64,000 nucleotides of DNA, from NCBI GenBank assembly GCA_964304625.1, contig OZ199838.1, forward strand, positions 14,136,001-14,200,000, read 5' to 3'. A program made the position numbers and the translations under genes. Of this stretch, positions 45,989 through 57,914 are shown piece by piece. A model generated the notes under the pieces. The model worked only from the letters and a program-made list of their open reading frames with translations. It was not told the DNA's origin and did no database searches. The DNA is from Kudoa neothunni (taxonomy: Eukaryota; Cnidaria). Positions within the stretch are counted from its first letter, which is position 1; every line of letters begins with the position of its first letter.

Positions 45989-47640
45989 TTAGACATTATT
46001 TAGGTTGAATTCTTGAAAGAAGGACGAAAGAGTTTGAAAAGTGGGTCGTTTTTGGGGATCATGATTCCAACATTGGGTCATAATTTTATAAATCGTTTTT
46101 TGACATTTTTTAGGGCAAGACAAACGATACCCATTCTGTAACATTGACAAAATGTCTTTGTTACGTAATGAACCATAGGGTTTGGCTCCATTAGTGACTA
46201 CTTCATACATTACAACTCCAAAGGACCAAACGTCAGATTTGCTAGAAAATTCTCTGCTGGATATGACTTCTGGTGCCGACCATCTGAGTGGAATTTTTCG
46301 AGGGGGCTGAGTGGAGTTGTTCGCTCTCTCAAGGAAGTTTGTCAGCCCAAAATCAGCTATTTTAAACTTTGGCTCATTACTCACTAGTATATTTCTTGCA
46401 GCCAAATCCCTATGAACCAGATTATTGACCTCCAAATAGCACATTCCTATAGCCGCCCAATAACTAAACACATATTTACAAACAACTGTTTACCATTTGA
46501 AATCTGTTTAAAAATGTTAATCTGCTTATGGATTGGAATGATTTTGGTATTTTGAGATTTCATATAGTCCAACAAATTCCCATTTTCCATATACTCCATA
46601 ACAATAAACATTGGTTTGTGATTACAACAAATTCCCAGCAACTAATCGTTATTAAATTTCGGTTACTCAACCGAATAATAATTGAAATTACATCGACTAA
46701 ATTTGGATGATTGAGCTTTTTCATAATGTTGGCTTCATTCAGGAATTGATCGAAAGTCATAGATTCGAGTTTAAACATTTTAACCGCAACAAAATATTTA
46801 TTTTTGTATGTGGCTTTCCATACCACACCAAAATTTCCCTTGCCAATCATTTCTACGAATTTGAAATTTTCTTTTTTCACATACCAAGTATTGTCATCAG
46901 GTGATAATGATGGGATTAGTTTGAGGGGGAAATTAGTAAGTCGAACACATAACTCCTCGCTAGTATTCAGTCGGTAGTATGTGACCAGTTGTTCCAATGT
47001 CGAAAATGTAGAATTTATGGATATATAAAATTGTTGTTCCTTAGTTTGTTTTATCCTATAATGTTTAACCACCAACGTTCCATCGTAAACACTCAGCGTA
47101 TAAATAGCTTCAGACTTGTGGTAGCAATCTCTAACGAGGAATGTCCCTTTAACGATAGACTTTAACAAATGCTTCTCACTCACATGCTTGCTAATATACC
47201 CAAAATACCAACTAAACGATTCATAATAATATTTTGCACTAAGAACCTATAAATCTATACGGTTCGTCTTTGATATCGTTTAAGATTTTGACATAGTTGC
47301 TCGGTACAAAACCACTTGTTTGGTTCACTACGCTTTCACAGAACCACCAATAGGGGTCAGAGTTTCTTTTCAATATTAGTTTATCTCCTTTTTTTACACT
47401 AAGATCTCCGGTCCTTTTTCCCCTGAAGTCATACAACACCAACAATTTCGTGATAGTTTTGCAATTTTTTTCTGTGAAACCACCGAATGTCTTGCACTTT
47501 TTCAAAGCACAGTCAGGAGAAATTTTTTCTGCATCATTTCCATTCCTTGGTTTGTGCCCAGTCTCAAACCCATTGTTAGCCTCATAACGCTTTTGGATTG
47601 TAGATTTTGGCACTCCGATTTTACTACTGCTGTTACCCAT
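45989..47640 (-). CDS. Src/Frk-like SH3-SH2 tyrosine kinase lacking both regulatory tyrosines
   Basis: Four exons (47640-47261, 47211-46692, 46641-46494, 46446-45989) join in phase to 502 codons with stop. N-terminus MGNSSSK is a myristoylation signal (G2). SH3 at about 66-121 (LLVLYDFRG, DPYWWF, GFVPSNYVK); SH2 at about 127-215 (WYFGYIS, GTFLVRD with the phosphotyrosine-binding Arg, VVKHYRI); kinase at about 238-500 (GKGNFGVVW, VAVKMFK, HRDLAARN, IADFGLT, SAPEV, SDVWSFGVV). HRDLAARN is the Csk/Frk/Abl form, not the Src-core HRDLRAAN. The activation loop reads ERANNSTQPPRKIPLRW, with Asn where Src has Tyr416, and the protein ends FFQEFNLNNV with no tail tyrosine. Introns are 47-50 bp. Catalytic residues are intact. 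Csk-like loop plus Src-like SH2 and myristoylation make it a mosaic. Confidence 0.93.
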
Positions 47641-49437
47641 TGAAAACAATTTAGAATTTACTGGTTCATTGCAAAATAGCGATATAATTATTTTCTCAAT
47701 ATTAAAATGTATCAACATTGATCTCTGAATATCGATAAAAAGATTACATTGGAGAAAACTAAGTCTCATCAACACACTGACTTGCTTGGCCAAATCTATT
47801 CCAGTAGTTGTAATAATTTACTTTTGTCTATTATTTTGAACACTCTACTTTATAATAATATTCTTAATATTTGTTGGCTTTATCATCTTATTTCTCTAAC
47901 TAAAATATTTTTAGTTAATAAGAGACGGAAAGCTACTTATATTTGTTCAAAATATGTTTAGTTCAGATAATAGATTAAATTCTATTAAATTAATTAACAA
48001 TAAATGACTGTAGGTAGTAGGGTAAGATAAATATATTTTAACAAAGTTATTAAATGAATATTAAACTACCTAGATTTATTTCAATATTACGCAAAATACT
48101 CATTAAGAGAAATATGTAAGTAAATTATATCTAATTTACCGTTATATATTTAAGTCGGGGTTGTACCATAGCTCCCCTTTCAATAAGAAATATATACGTC
48201 ATGTCCGGAAATTTAATTAGATCTGAAACTATGTAGTATACAAACGATTAAAATCATTATTTATTAGTTAATATGCAGACGTAGCGTACCCACAAATAAA
48301 TAGATTAAATGGTGGTTACGTCCGCTATAATAATTAATTCGATGACAATTTAGTGAGCTAACTTGTAAAAATCCATTTATCAAATAACTTAACTTAATCA
48401 GCTGTTTTTAATACAAATAAATTCTAAAACACTTTTTCAGACAAATTTCGTTTTAAGGGTGAATTTATAGAATTAATTATTAGACATTCTATTTATCACA
48501 AATGGAATAGAAAGTATACCATATTTTCGGATACGTATCAAGTACAGTTGCGATAATTATGTAGAACAGCGCTTCCTAATTGGTAGGGGATGAACTATGG
48601 GTTGATATGGGGATGGATGCAAAATTGGATTACATTTGGAAATAATTTTTAAGGAATTTTTCATGTAATTTATCGACTTGGCAGCGTGAAAATCGTAAAA
48701 ACTTAATGAATACATAGTTGTTTTTTTATTTTTATATAATATAGAAATATCTTGCAAAATGCTATAAATCCGAAAAATTTATGAAGAAACTGTTTAGTTT
48801 AAATATTTTCAGCTCTTTTATCATTAGAGAACCGCGCGGATGTAGAACAATCCTAATGATCTAATCGATATCATAAAAGACTGATCACTGTGTTTACCTA
48901 ATAATGTAACGTCAGAAAATAGAGTAAAAATTTCATTGTATATAATTTAAGAGGTTGAACTTTCGTGTAAGTCCTCTATCATTCCGCCGCATTTAAATAA
49001 TTAAAACTATTATATGTACCACCTTTTCAAGTTCTTAAGGTGGCATCAGTCTTATCCTCGCTATTTCTAAGGAGGTAATTTCATATCTGAGAAATTGAAA
49101 CATGAATCAATGATACAATCCCAATCAACACCCCCCGGAGCAGACGTATTTTCGGCGAAACAAAATCAAATCACAAAATAAGAAGCTCAAACGCTCACTA
49201 TTTATGCAATCAACAACCAAACTACAAACTTAAGACCAACAAAATTTTCGGAAGAATACAAAAATTCTCATTGGATAAACAATCGAGACTGTTAGAGTAA
49301 AAGTACAAAATGAGAAAACAATGCCACAGGAAAAAACACCAGCTAAAATATAACAAAAAATGATCGCATTCAAATGTGGCATATTTTAAATTGACATACA
49401 AAGTTGAATTGAAAACGATAAATTTTTGTTATGTTTG
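47641..49437. other. Intergenic, no gene seen
   Basis: Upstream of the Src-like gene and downstream of MRPS18. Contains CAGCGCTTCCTAATTGG at about 48568, reminiscent of a hAT end without a partner. Otherwise nothing recognised. Confidence 0.45.
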
Positions 49438-50046
49438 CTAATTGAACTTTCTAAACAATGGAAAATCGTTATAATATTCTGGATGTTTAGCATGACGATT
49501 GATGAAACCAAATCTCCTAGCTCGTTCGATTTCTTTGTGCACGGCTTTGTGCTTTGCAAGACACAACCCTAAAATAAAAAATAAACGACCCGGTCTGATC
49601 AGTCTGTTCAAGCAACAAAATTACTACCTGTAATATGCATAGGATACATCAAACCAGAATATGGAGATATGAATTGGGAGAGTAGTCTAAAATTCTACCA
49701 TCGCCAAATCAACGCAATCTCAACCATGCATAATAAAATCACTTTATAATCTGGCACAATGTCATACTTACACAAAACACATTCTTGGCGTTTCTTTTTA
49801 GATTTTTTATTTAAATCCTTTTAAGGTGTTATTATAACAATAAAGCTAAATTTAAAATTAAACCTCCACAGCCGTTAACAATTCAGTATCAATTTCTAAA
49901 ATAACAAGCCATGCAGATACGCTAATTTGAATATAAAGATTACCTATTTCTGACTGCTTATCATGCTCCATTGAATTAAGCATTCTTGTTGATCTTAAGT
50001 TAGTCAGACCAAAAGAAAAGTTCAAAGGTTTCAAAAGCTTCAGCAT
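49438..50046 (-). CDS. MRPS18: Mitochondrial small-subunit ribosomal protein bS18m
   Basis: Component of the mitoribosome small subunit. Five exons (50046-49944, 49895-49864, 49817-49743, 49694-49628, 49568-49438) join in phase to 136 codons with stop. An N-terminal mitochondrial presequence (MLKLLKPLNFSFG) is followed by the S18 signature: CVLCKYDIVPDYKNFRLLSQ, FISPYSGLMYPMHITGLC, then KEIERARRFGFIN. The CxxC and the DYKN-x2-LLSQFISP-x-SG block match MRPS18C-type proteins best. Its presence implies translation inside mitochondria. The acceptor GGTAG at 49695 was preferred over a nearby TTTTAG because it supplies the conserved Asn and keeps phase. Confidence 0.9.
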
Positions 50047-50557
50047 TCTTAATATGTTATCACGTGACTTAAATATTTTGATTTTTTCGCACCCATTTTT
50101 TATTTTTCATCTTATAGTTCATTATTTTCCAATGTAATGTAAAATTAATTTTAAACTAGTTACCAATGACTAAGTTTATTTTCTAGCTTTTTGGAGGAAA
50201 ATAGTGCATTGCGCATGAACCCTATTTACACACAAATGAGAAATGTAGTATTTACATTTACATATTTAACTTTAACTATATTTAAAAAATTAAATATTAG
50301 CAACATTTATTGATTCCATATAAATATGTTGAAATTATTTATGATTATATTATTATGAGGCGACCAAGCTAGTACGTGATAAGAGAGCAGACGTAATGTT
50401 AACTTATCAATTTGGACTTTTTGGAGTTATTTTGTAGCTTTAATTAAAATCTTATATCCCCTATAACTATTCGAGAATCGAAAATCAAAATGCATAAATT
50501 CTCGTTGCTGTGTGACTAAACAGTGCGTCGTTTAACATTTTTGACGGCGGCAGATGA

Positions 50558-51841
50558 GAGGGGTTGGGAATAATCGATTGTTTTTGGTAAAAATCAATTT
50601 TTGATCTTGTAATCAATTAATTTGAATTGCACTCTGTCACAATCAATTATTGCAATTATTAAAATTTTTCCAAAGGTGTATTTCCATACTAATTGTAAAT
50701 AATTGAAGCTAGATTCTTATTTATCAAATCTATCAGCCTTTAATATTAAAAATTGTTAATAACTATAATTTCGTTATAATCATTATTTTCTTAATAGAAC
50801 TAAAAATATTTTTTCCTTCAAACCAATTAAATATTTTATGAATCCTAAAATTAAACTAATAAAATAACGCAAAACGCTAGATTGTATAAAAGACCTTATT
50901 AATATCAATTATTTTAACGAAAGCGCTTGTAATAAACAATCATTTTGATTTTAGCTATAAGAATAAATATGTTCATAAATTATTTTTACTATCTTCAATC
51001 TTAATTAATCGAGGTTATAATTGATTTTGTCTTATATTATTGTCGATTATAGAAAAATTAAATATAAGATAGAGATAAAAACGTGGAAAAATAATAAATG
51101 ATACATGCTACCATGATATTACCGTTATATAATAATAAAGATAAGAGTAAACAAAAATATTTCAAACATGTGAATTTAAGGAGACGATTCAAATTTTTGT
51201 TTCAAAAATATAGACTTGGATTAAAATATTTTGTCGACATTAGCCTTATGAATGTAAAAATGGGGTATTTAAAGTTTTTAAAGTTGCATAAATTGATATA
51301 CGAATCTTAAAATATTCGTATTCAATTAGTAACTTGGAAAGAACAAAGTTGATGTTAGAAATTTTCGGTTAAAGTATTAATTGGAATAGAAGTTGGTCAA
51401 TATTTACATTACATTGGAAAATTAGTTTATATAATAGAAGACTTTTAAGAATTAGTCGTTAGCACTAATCAAAATTATGTCATGTGAATCTGACATTAGA
51501 TACGATGATGCATTATCTGATCCAAATGAAGTAGAAAAAGACAAATATATTTACCCTATGATTAAGAGAAAAATCGTTTATCTATAAAATATCTTTTATA
51601 GAGTTAAGACAAATGGATGTAGATTATAATTTAAACAAGAATGAAAATCGAAAAATTATCAATCATTAAAGACAAGATGCTGCAAAATATATAACGCAGG
51701 TGAATTAATTCAATTAGAATAAAAACAATTACAATAAAAAAGAATTTCCATCATAGTTTATTAATTAAAATTATCATAGTTGCAATTAATCATTTAAATT
51801 CAATCAATTGATTGAACGCAATTAATTTTTTCCAACCCCTG
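50558..51841. mobile_element. Non-autonomous DNA element, hAT-like ends
   Basis: Left end GAGGGGTTGGGAA and inverted right end CAGGGGTTGGAAA are alike; both ends are followed inwards by repeated CAATTAATT-type words. No target duplication is evident and no transposase frame is recognisable. Length 1.28 kb. Confidence 0.55.
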
Positions 51842-52296
51842 AAGAGTGTACGTTGACTGCTGTGTCGTTGGAGGTGCATCCATAGTTATAGTTCGGTCTA
51901 GTGAAAGAAAGTCGGATAGGACGTGGGAATAGTCGGAGACGTATTAGATATTTAAAATCTTGTTCCTCAAGCTTCTAAAAACCACATCCCTCGAAACTTG
52001 GTGGGTTAGGTTTAGTTAGGGCCCCATATTTTAAGGTAAGGTTATTTAGTGAGTGGGATTCTCGTAGTACCATAGAACGATGTGGCGAAGGGTAAACTAA
52101 TATCCGTCAAGTTAGTGAATATGGCCTGCCCAGCCAATCAGAAATCTAAATTTATATAAATATGCTAAGCTAAGGGCTTCACGATGTAAAATGAAATAAA
52201 TTTACATTAGAAACTATTCATAATCAAAAAATATTGTTTATTGCGACTAAATGTTGAACTTTTTTTAATAAATAGTCGAATTATTGTTTAATATCA
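51842..52296. other. Spacer, nothing seen
   Basis: Slightly GC-richer than its surroundings but without a recognisable exon or repeat end. Confidence 0.4.
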
Positions 52297-52300
52297 TTAA

Positions 52301-54550
52301 CCCTCTAAGGTTTTGGGGGTATAATACACCCCAAGGCGACTTTAAAATAAGCATATCATTCTTCGAAAATAACTGACCAACTGATAGCTCATGATATTCT
52401 TGTAAAAACATCATAATATAGGATAATATATGAAAATTAAAAATTTATTGAATATATAGACATTTTTATCGGAAGATTATCTTCTAAGGTTTTTAGGGTA
52501 AATTTAATACCAGATTTTTTTAAACAAGTGTATTATTTTAGCATAAATTAAAAGTTTCGTTTGTTTTGAACGGGTAGATGACTACAAAAATCACGCTTAA
52601 AATTAAAATAAAAGTTTTTTGAGTTCGCTTACGCAAACCGGGCTGTTGAACATTTAGCATGAGCGGTTTCAGTGATGAATGTGGTTCATATGATAGTAAA
52701 TATGACGATTTTATTATCGAAGATTTTGAAACCAATGAAGAGAGTATTGAAGAGGAAATAATCCATAGTAATACTTTAATCAGTAAAAGCAGTATCACAT
52801 GGAACGATACAAAACCGCCTTCGACAAAAACCATTGCCGCAAATATTATGGAAATCTGCTCCTGACCCTACTTCGTATGGTTTGTTGAAGATAAAAAAAA
52901 TTGTTTTTTTTTCAATGATGAAATATACGCAACGATAATAAAGTATATCATCGTGTTTGGCAGAAAACATTTCAAAGAAGAATGATTTGACATAGATATT
53001 ATTGAATTAAAAGGTTACTTGAGCCTTCTTATACTGATGTGAACGCATAGGGATCGCCAAGAACCTTTGTGTGAACTTTCCAGTGTCATGGGAGGCGAAG
53101 AGATATACACGACGGTTTTTTCACTCCGTCGTTTCAAACAGATTAATCGATCAATCCATTTTGATGATCTTGAAACAAGGATTCAGCGAAAATAAACGGA
53201 AAAGTTTTGTCCCATACGTGAGATATGGAATAAATGGGTAACTATATTGCACAGGTGCTTTGTTCCAAACCAAGATGTAACGAAAGATGAACAACTTGCG
53301 TCATTTAGGGGAAGATGACCCTTCAAACAATATTTGCAAATGAAACAGGCAAAGTATGGTTTAAATTTTTCATGTTGGCTGATCCGATCTCGAACTGTCT
53401 TGAATATCAGCATCTATTGGGGAAGAACAATTCCGACAACACAAGACAATATAACCTTGTTGAAAGCATAGTTGTCTCTTTGTCAACACCTCTTTTTTAT
53501 TCTGACCGAAGCGTGGTGGCTGACAATTCTTTTCATCATTTTCGCTCGTCGAAAAATTGACGGATAAAAATCGTATTCTCATGGAAACGACGAGAAAAAA
53601 TAAAAAGGAAATCCCAAGCTGTCTACTTCCTTCTCCGAAATAACATATTTATAGTAGCCTTTTTTGTATTTTACAAAAATTGCATGATGGTTTCATATGT
53701 ATGCAAAAAATCGAAGGCTGTCATTCCTCTGACAAGTGGCATTACAGACGACTCTGTATCGAATGAAAAGTTTAAATTCAAATCCATCGTTATATTGAAT
53801 TATAACCAAACTTAAGATGGCGTTGATAACAGATAGAATGCTTGTATCTGTTTCAGTTCGTAGGTTTACTAGGAAAAGGCCCATGATAATGTTTTTTAAT
53901 ATGGTTGACCTGGCCTTAGTTAATGCGTTTGCTTTATACAAGGATATTTTAAGTGATTCAGAGAAGAACACGCGTGCATTTCTGGAAGAAATTGCTCAAT
54001 GTCTACGATCCTCGTCTCTCTAGAAATATGCCAACCAGAATCATAAAGAACATATCAAAAGGTAATCGTTTTCCGAAGAGTGCACCTCCCAGCAGTCTGT
54101 GGCAATGTAGACGTGAGAGATGTGAGCATTATGAAAGAAAAAAGACCGTAAAACATCGCAATGGTGCAAATCTTGTTTCAAATATCACTGCCCGCACCAT
54201 TCATTTAACACTTGTTTTAAATGTAAAAAATAGCGTCTATTATCATTAGATATATTGTTTCCCCTTGTGATTAATGTATAGTAGGCTAATATTCTTAGAA
54301 ACAAAAACTAATGTTATATCTCAACTACCGACCGATTATATACGAATTGGGCGTATGGGTGGAATAAATCGGATTCGAATTGGATTAATGCGTATATATC
54401 GTTATGTATTTATAGGGGTTTCTCCCAAAAGATTCGCTTTATAATTTACAGATAATATTTATGTAATTTTTTCGTATATTCCACAAATAAAAATGTGGGG
54501 TTAATTACATCCCAAAAACTTTAGTGATCAATTTTTGGATCATTAAAGGG
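52301..54550 (+). mobile_element. piggyBac transposon, heavily degraded
   Basis: TTAA on both sides (52297-52300 and 54551-54554). Left end CCCTCTAAGGTTTTGGGGGT with hairpin partner ACACCCC; right end, inverted, CCCTTTAATGATCC, with GTGGGGTTAATTACATCCC subterminally. A second left-end-like sequence lies at about 52486. Transposase pieces on the plus strand: an acidic N-terminus (about 52659-52865), YLQMKQ-type core near 53320, VVADNSFHHF near 53515-53545 (second acidic site) and a C-terminal cysteine-rich tail near 54090-54230. Many frame changes and stops; inactive. Confidence 0.85.
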
Positions 54551-54554
54551 TTAA

Positions 54555-56302
54555 AAAATTAAAAAGTTGGCCTACTTAATTTTTTTGTTTCTTTCAAATT
54601 ATGAATTAACTTTGGTGAATAAATTATCGTAGGATAAATAATTACCAAAATATTGTTTAATTTTGCTCGAAAATATCCTAAATATAGATTATATCACTTC
54701 CTATAGCATGAGGTGTCGTATTTCTATACATTTTTTACGCCAAAATGATTCGATTTTGGCCTAAAGATAACCTATTATTGATTTTAATATTAAAGTTAGA
54801 GTCCAGGGGTAGTAGATAATTAAGCAATCAAGAGTTTTTATTAATATTAACAAAATTATTTAATCAAACATAGAAAATCATTAAAGTAGTTGGAACAATT
54901 TTTATATAAGAAAGCCTATATAAACTCCAAAAAGATGTAAACATTATTTTGAAAAATGAATATAATTTCAGTCTCATTCGATAAATATGACTAAAAAGAT
55001 ATAGGCACATTTCAGGCATTTTAACAAGTTATAATATTCCATGCAAAGTTTACTGCGAAAATTAAAATATTAAAAAACTCTACGAATATCTTACATCGTT
55101 TTAGGATGTGGTGTATAGGATAATGCAACCAAATCTTTCTTTTATGGCAACAATTTATAGTATTAAATTATGAGTTTTATTAAAAATGGTCGTAATCATT
55201 TCTTTGTAAATATATCAATAATGTTTGAAGAGTAATTCTATAACTTACAAATATTGGTATATGTGGCAAACTTTAAGGGAGATGCAATATCTCTTGTAAA
55301 TATGGTTTTATCTGTCGTAGGATTGCTCCAACGAGCAGATTCAATCTTTTAAGTACACTCCACTCATTCGTTAATGGATCCTCTTTTTTAATATCTAGTA
55401 AAAATTCATTTTAATTAATTATCACTCTGAAGTAAACAACGATAAACCATAAGTAAGTAATTTTTTATTTTTGTTAAGTAGAGCAAAAGAAAAGTCCTTA
55501 TTCCTGGCTACAATATTGGTTATATTAATATTTAAAGTGAATAATCGAATTTTTTGATCTTATAATCCTTTCATATGCACATCAAAAGCTGTATTTGAAA
55601 AAATTTCCCTCCACCACATCCGCATATGTGAGCACACTAAGATAGATAAATGGACAAAAGATTTTATAAATATTAATGTGGATTAAAATTAAGTATTAAG
55701 ATATACTTAATTATAAAAAGAAGTATTAACGAGTTTTTTCAGTTTCAGGATCAATCCTATTGACATTGACAATGTTCATATTGCCTTTAATTGTGTTAAT
55801 AATAATTTTAATTGTCCATTCTATGTAACCTACGCAATAAATATACTGTATATAACAATAACTATTTCTGTGTATAATTTGACAATCCAAAGACAATAAT
55901 GTTGGTAAAAATTAATATTCTTAGGGTTAATCACAAACTACAGATTTAATAGAAAACATTTTATTAATTAATCGAGTGACTTTTTCTATTTCTTAGTCAA
56001 AAAGCGGATAGTTTGTAAGTATTGTGAAATGCGGAGAATATGCTATCGCCAAATTAAAAAGCCACTATCGAAATTTTCCTCCCTGATTTCACTAATTTTG
56101 GAAATTTTAACTTTATAAAATATAATTAATAAGTCACAATGTATTAAAAACTGAATAAAATATAAAGTATTATCACCTTAGAAGTCATTCATATTTAATT
56201 ATATTAAATAATTGTCATTTCTAAGCAATCCGACCAAAAACAAACATAATGTTGCTAACTAGTGAAAGCTAATTAAAATTTAAATAGACGTTAATTTGAT
56301 TT
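54555..56302. other. Intergenic; one possible membrane-anchor exon
   Basis: No gene established. At about 55752-55829, after TTTTTTCAG, an open stretch encodes SGSILLTLTMFILPLIV... ending in TAA, like a terminal transmembrane exon, but no upstream exon was found. Confidence 0.35.
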
Positions 56303-57074
56303 ATGAGTCTGAGTTGTAGAATCTGTTTAAGTTACTTGAATGTGGCGTCTATAACGCCGGTAAATATGTCGGCTGTAAACTCTACCAGAAGATGCAAGGT
56401 TGACGTCGAAAGAAATGATAGCAATGTCCCACTCGAAAAAGAGTCACTACCAATGGTGTAATTGATCGATCAGCACATTTATTGTAAAATCTCCGCACAT
56501 TTAGACAGCAAAATACTGAAGAATACATAGTATGTACCGAAAGTAATAACACTAATAAATTCATTCGCCCTTGCAAATGTAAGGGTTCGACTGGATACGC
56601 TCATGAGAACTGTTTGCTCTCGATGATATCAGATTTGAAATCAGCCAAGTGCATTGTGTGTGGTGAAGAATATTTTGTGGATAAGAAATTCAAGTCAATT
56701 CGTGAAGTAATGGCATATTGAGATATTTGAACTACAATGTTCTTTAGTGGGAGCGCATACCAACTAAATTGGTTGTCCGATTAACTCTCAATGTGTTGGG
56801 ATTTCTAGCTTTTATCACCCTCATACTTTTACGTTATTTTGGTGTGATACCCACCTCAACCAGAGCTTGGAAGGTTCTAACAGGAATTGTCTTTATTTAT
56901 TTTTTTGCCTACCCACTGTTTGCGCTCATACATTTTGTGAGAGATATTCCAGAATTATTTAATTATGTACAGAGGAATAAATCCTATGCGGTTATCGACA
57001 ATTTCACCCTAACCAAGCAGGAAATCGATAACCACTTTCAAGTTCAAAATGAGGCATCACCCTTGGTCACCTAA
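56303..57074 (+). CDS. RING-CH (MARCH-type) membrane E3 ubiquitin ligase
   Basis: Three exons (56303-56455, 56509-56706, 56748-57074) give 226 codons with stop. The RING-CH finger begins at residue 5 (CRIC), continues after an unusually long loop with PCKCKGSTGYAHENC (C-x-C ... H-x2-C) and closes with CIVCGEEY. Two membrane helices follow (LTLNVLGFLAFITLILL and VLTGIVFIYFFAYPLFALI) with a short C-terminal tail. The loop between the first CxxC and CxC is about 70 residues, longer than the 10-45 usual for the family. MARCH proteins ubiquitinate membrane proteins and route them to endosomes. Convergent with IMMP2L, with 132 bp between stops. Confidence 0.85.
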
Positions 57075-57206
57075 TTGAAATTTTCGCCGCTATTTCACTA
57101 TCCATCTATTTACAAACCCAAATTCAGTTATAACAACGAAATTTTAATTTTATCAAGTACAATTTCGTTTTTCTTTGTAAAAAAATAATAATTCTATCAA
57201 AAAATT

Positions 57207-57914
57207 CTATGCTATATTTGACTTTAACAATTGGATCCTAGAAGGAGGCCAAATGATAGCAAAAGGTTTTCCAATGACCAATCCTAAACTAATCTACTCA
57301 ACGAGTTAAAAAATTAGAATGAGAAACCAATAGTATGAGTTTACAGGTCCAAAATGTCGGCTATCACAGCTGATCGATTTGTTGTCTCCTTCCACCCAAA
57401 CATGGCCAGGTGGCACAATTGTTTTATGTTTAAGATCCCATGAACTAAAGAATCAATACAGAAATGAGACAGCTGTAATATTTATATATGTAGTCACCTG
57501 GCAATTTCTCCATTAATGTGTAACAATCTTTTTATGAAAAAATTATCACCTACCGAATTAGGAGACCTATCACAAATATTTAAAATTATCTAAGTCCAAA
57601 AGTGCTACTTGAAAATAACAATATCATTTTTTCTGATATTTTTGTAATCTGGTCTAATATGTTTGGATACTATTAAAACATCATTAAATTTTTTGTCCGG
57701 AGGATTAAATGTGGGCTAGATAATGTGATAGAAGCTATAAAGGAATCCGACCAACTAGTTCTACCTCCATACTGGTACCATCGACAATAGCAAATGAAAA
57801 TATATTATCCTTGACATAAATTACGCTACAAACAAATACAATAAGTCGTTTGAAATTTTTTGGAGGTGAAACGGTGGATAATAATGATCGAAAACTACGT
57901 TTACCATAGTTCAT
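57207..57914 (-). CDS. IMMP2L: Mitochondrial inner membrane protease subunit 2
   Basis: Signal peptidase-like serine protease that trims proteins sorted to the intermembrane space. Five exons (57914-57765, 57715-57609, 57566-57498, 57444-57328, 57288-57207) give 175 codons with stop (human 175 residues). Catalytic Ser in VDGTSMEPTFNPP, catalytic Lys in FIKRLLHINGEIA; then VPPGHVWVEGDN, DSRHFGP and GLVIGKPFAIIWPPSR, the last block pointing to subunit 2 rather than 1. The N-terminal helix (RLIVFVCSVIYV) is the membrane anchor. The donor of intron 4 is tentative: GTTTCT at 57327 keeps phase but adds a few residues after FGPV, whereas GTAAAC at 57344 is stronger but shifts the frame. Confidence 0.88.

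Noticed and set aside
53315-54249. Separate small genes
   Set aside because: They are broken pieces of the piggyBac transposase bounded by TTAA and inverted ends.
55752-55829. Terminal transmembrane exon of another membrane protein
   Set aside because: Acceptor, helix and stop are present, but no upstream coding exon in phase was found; chance is likely in such AT-rich DNA.
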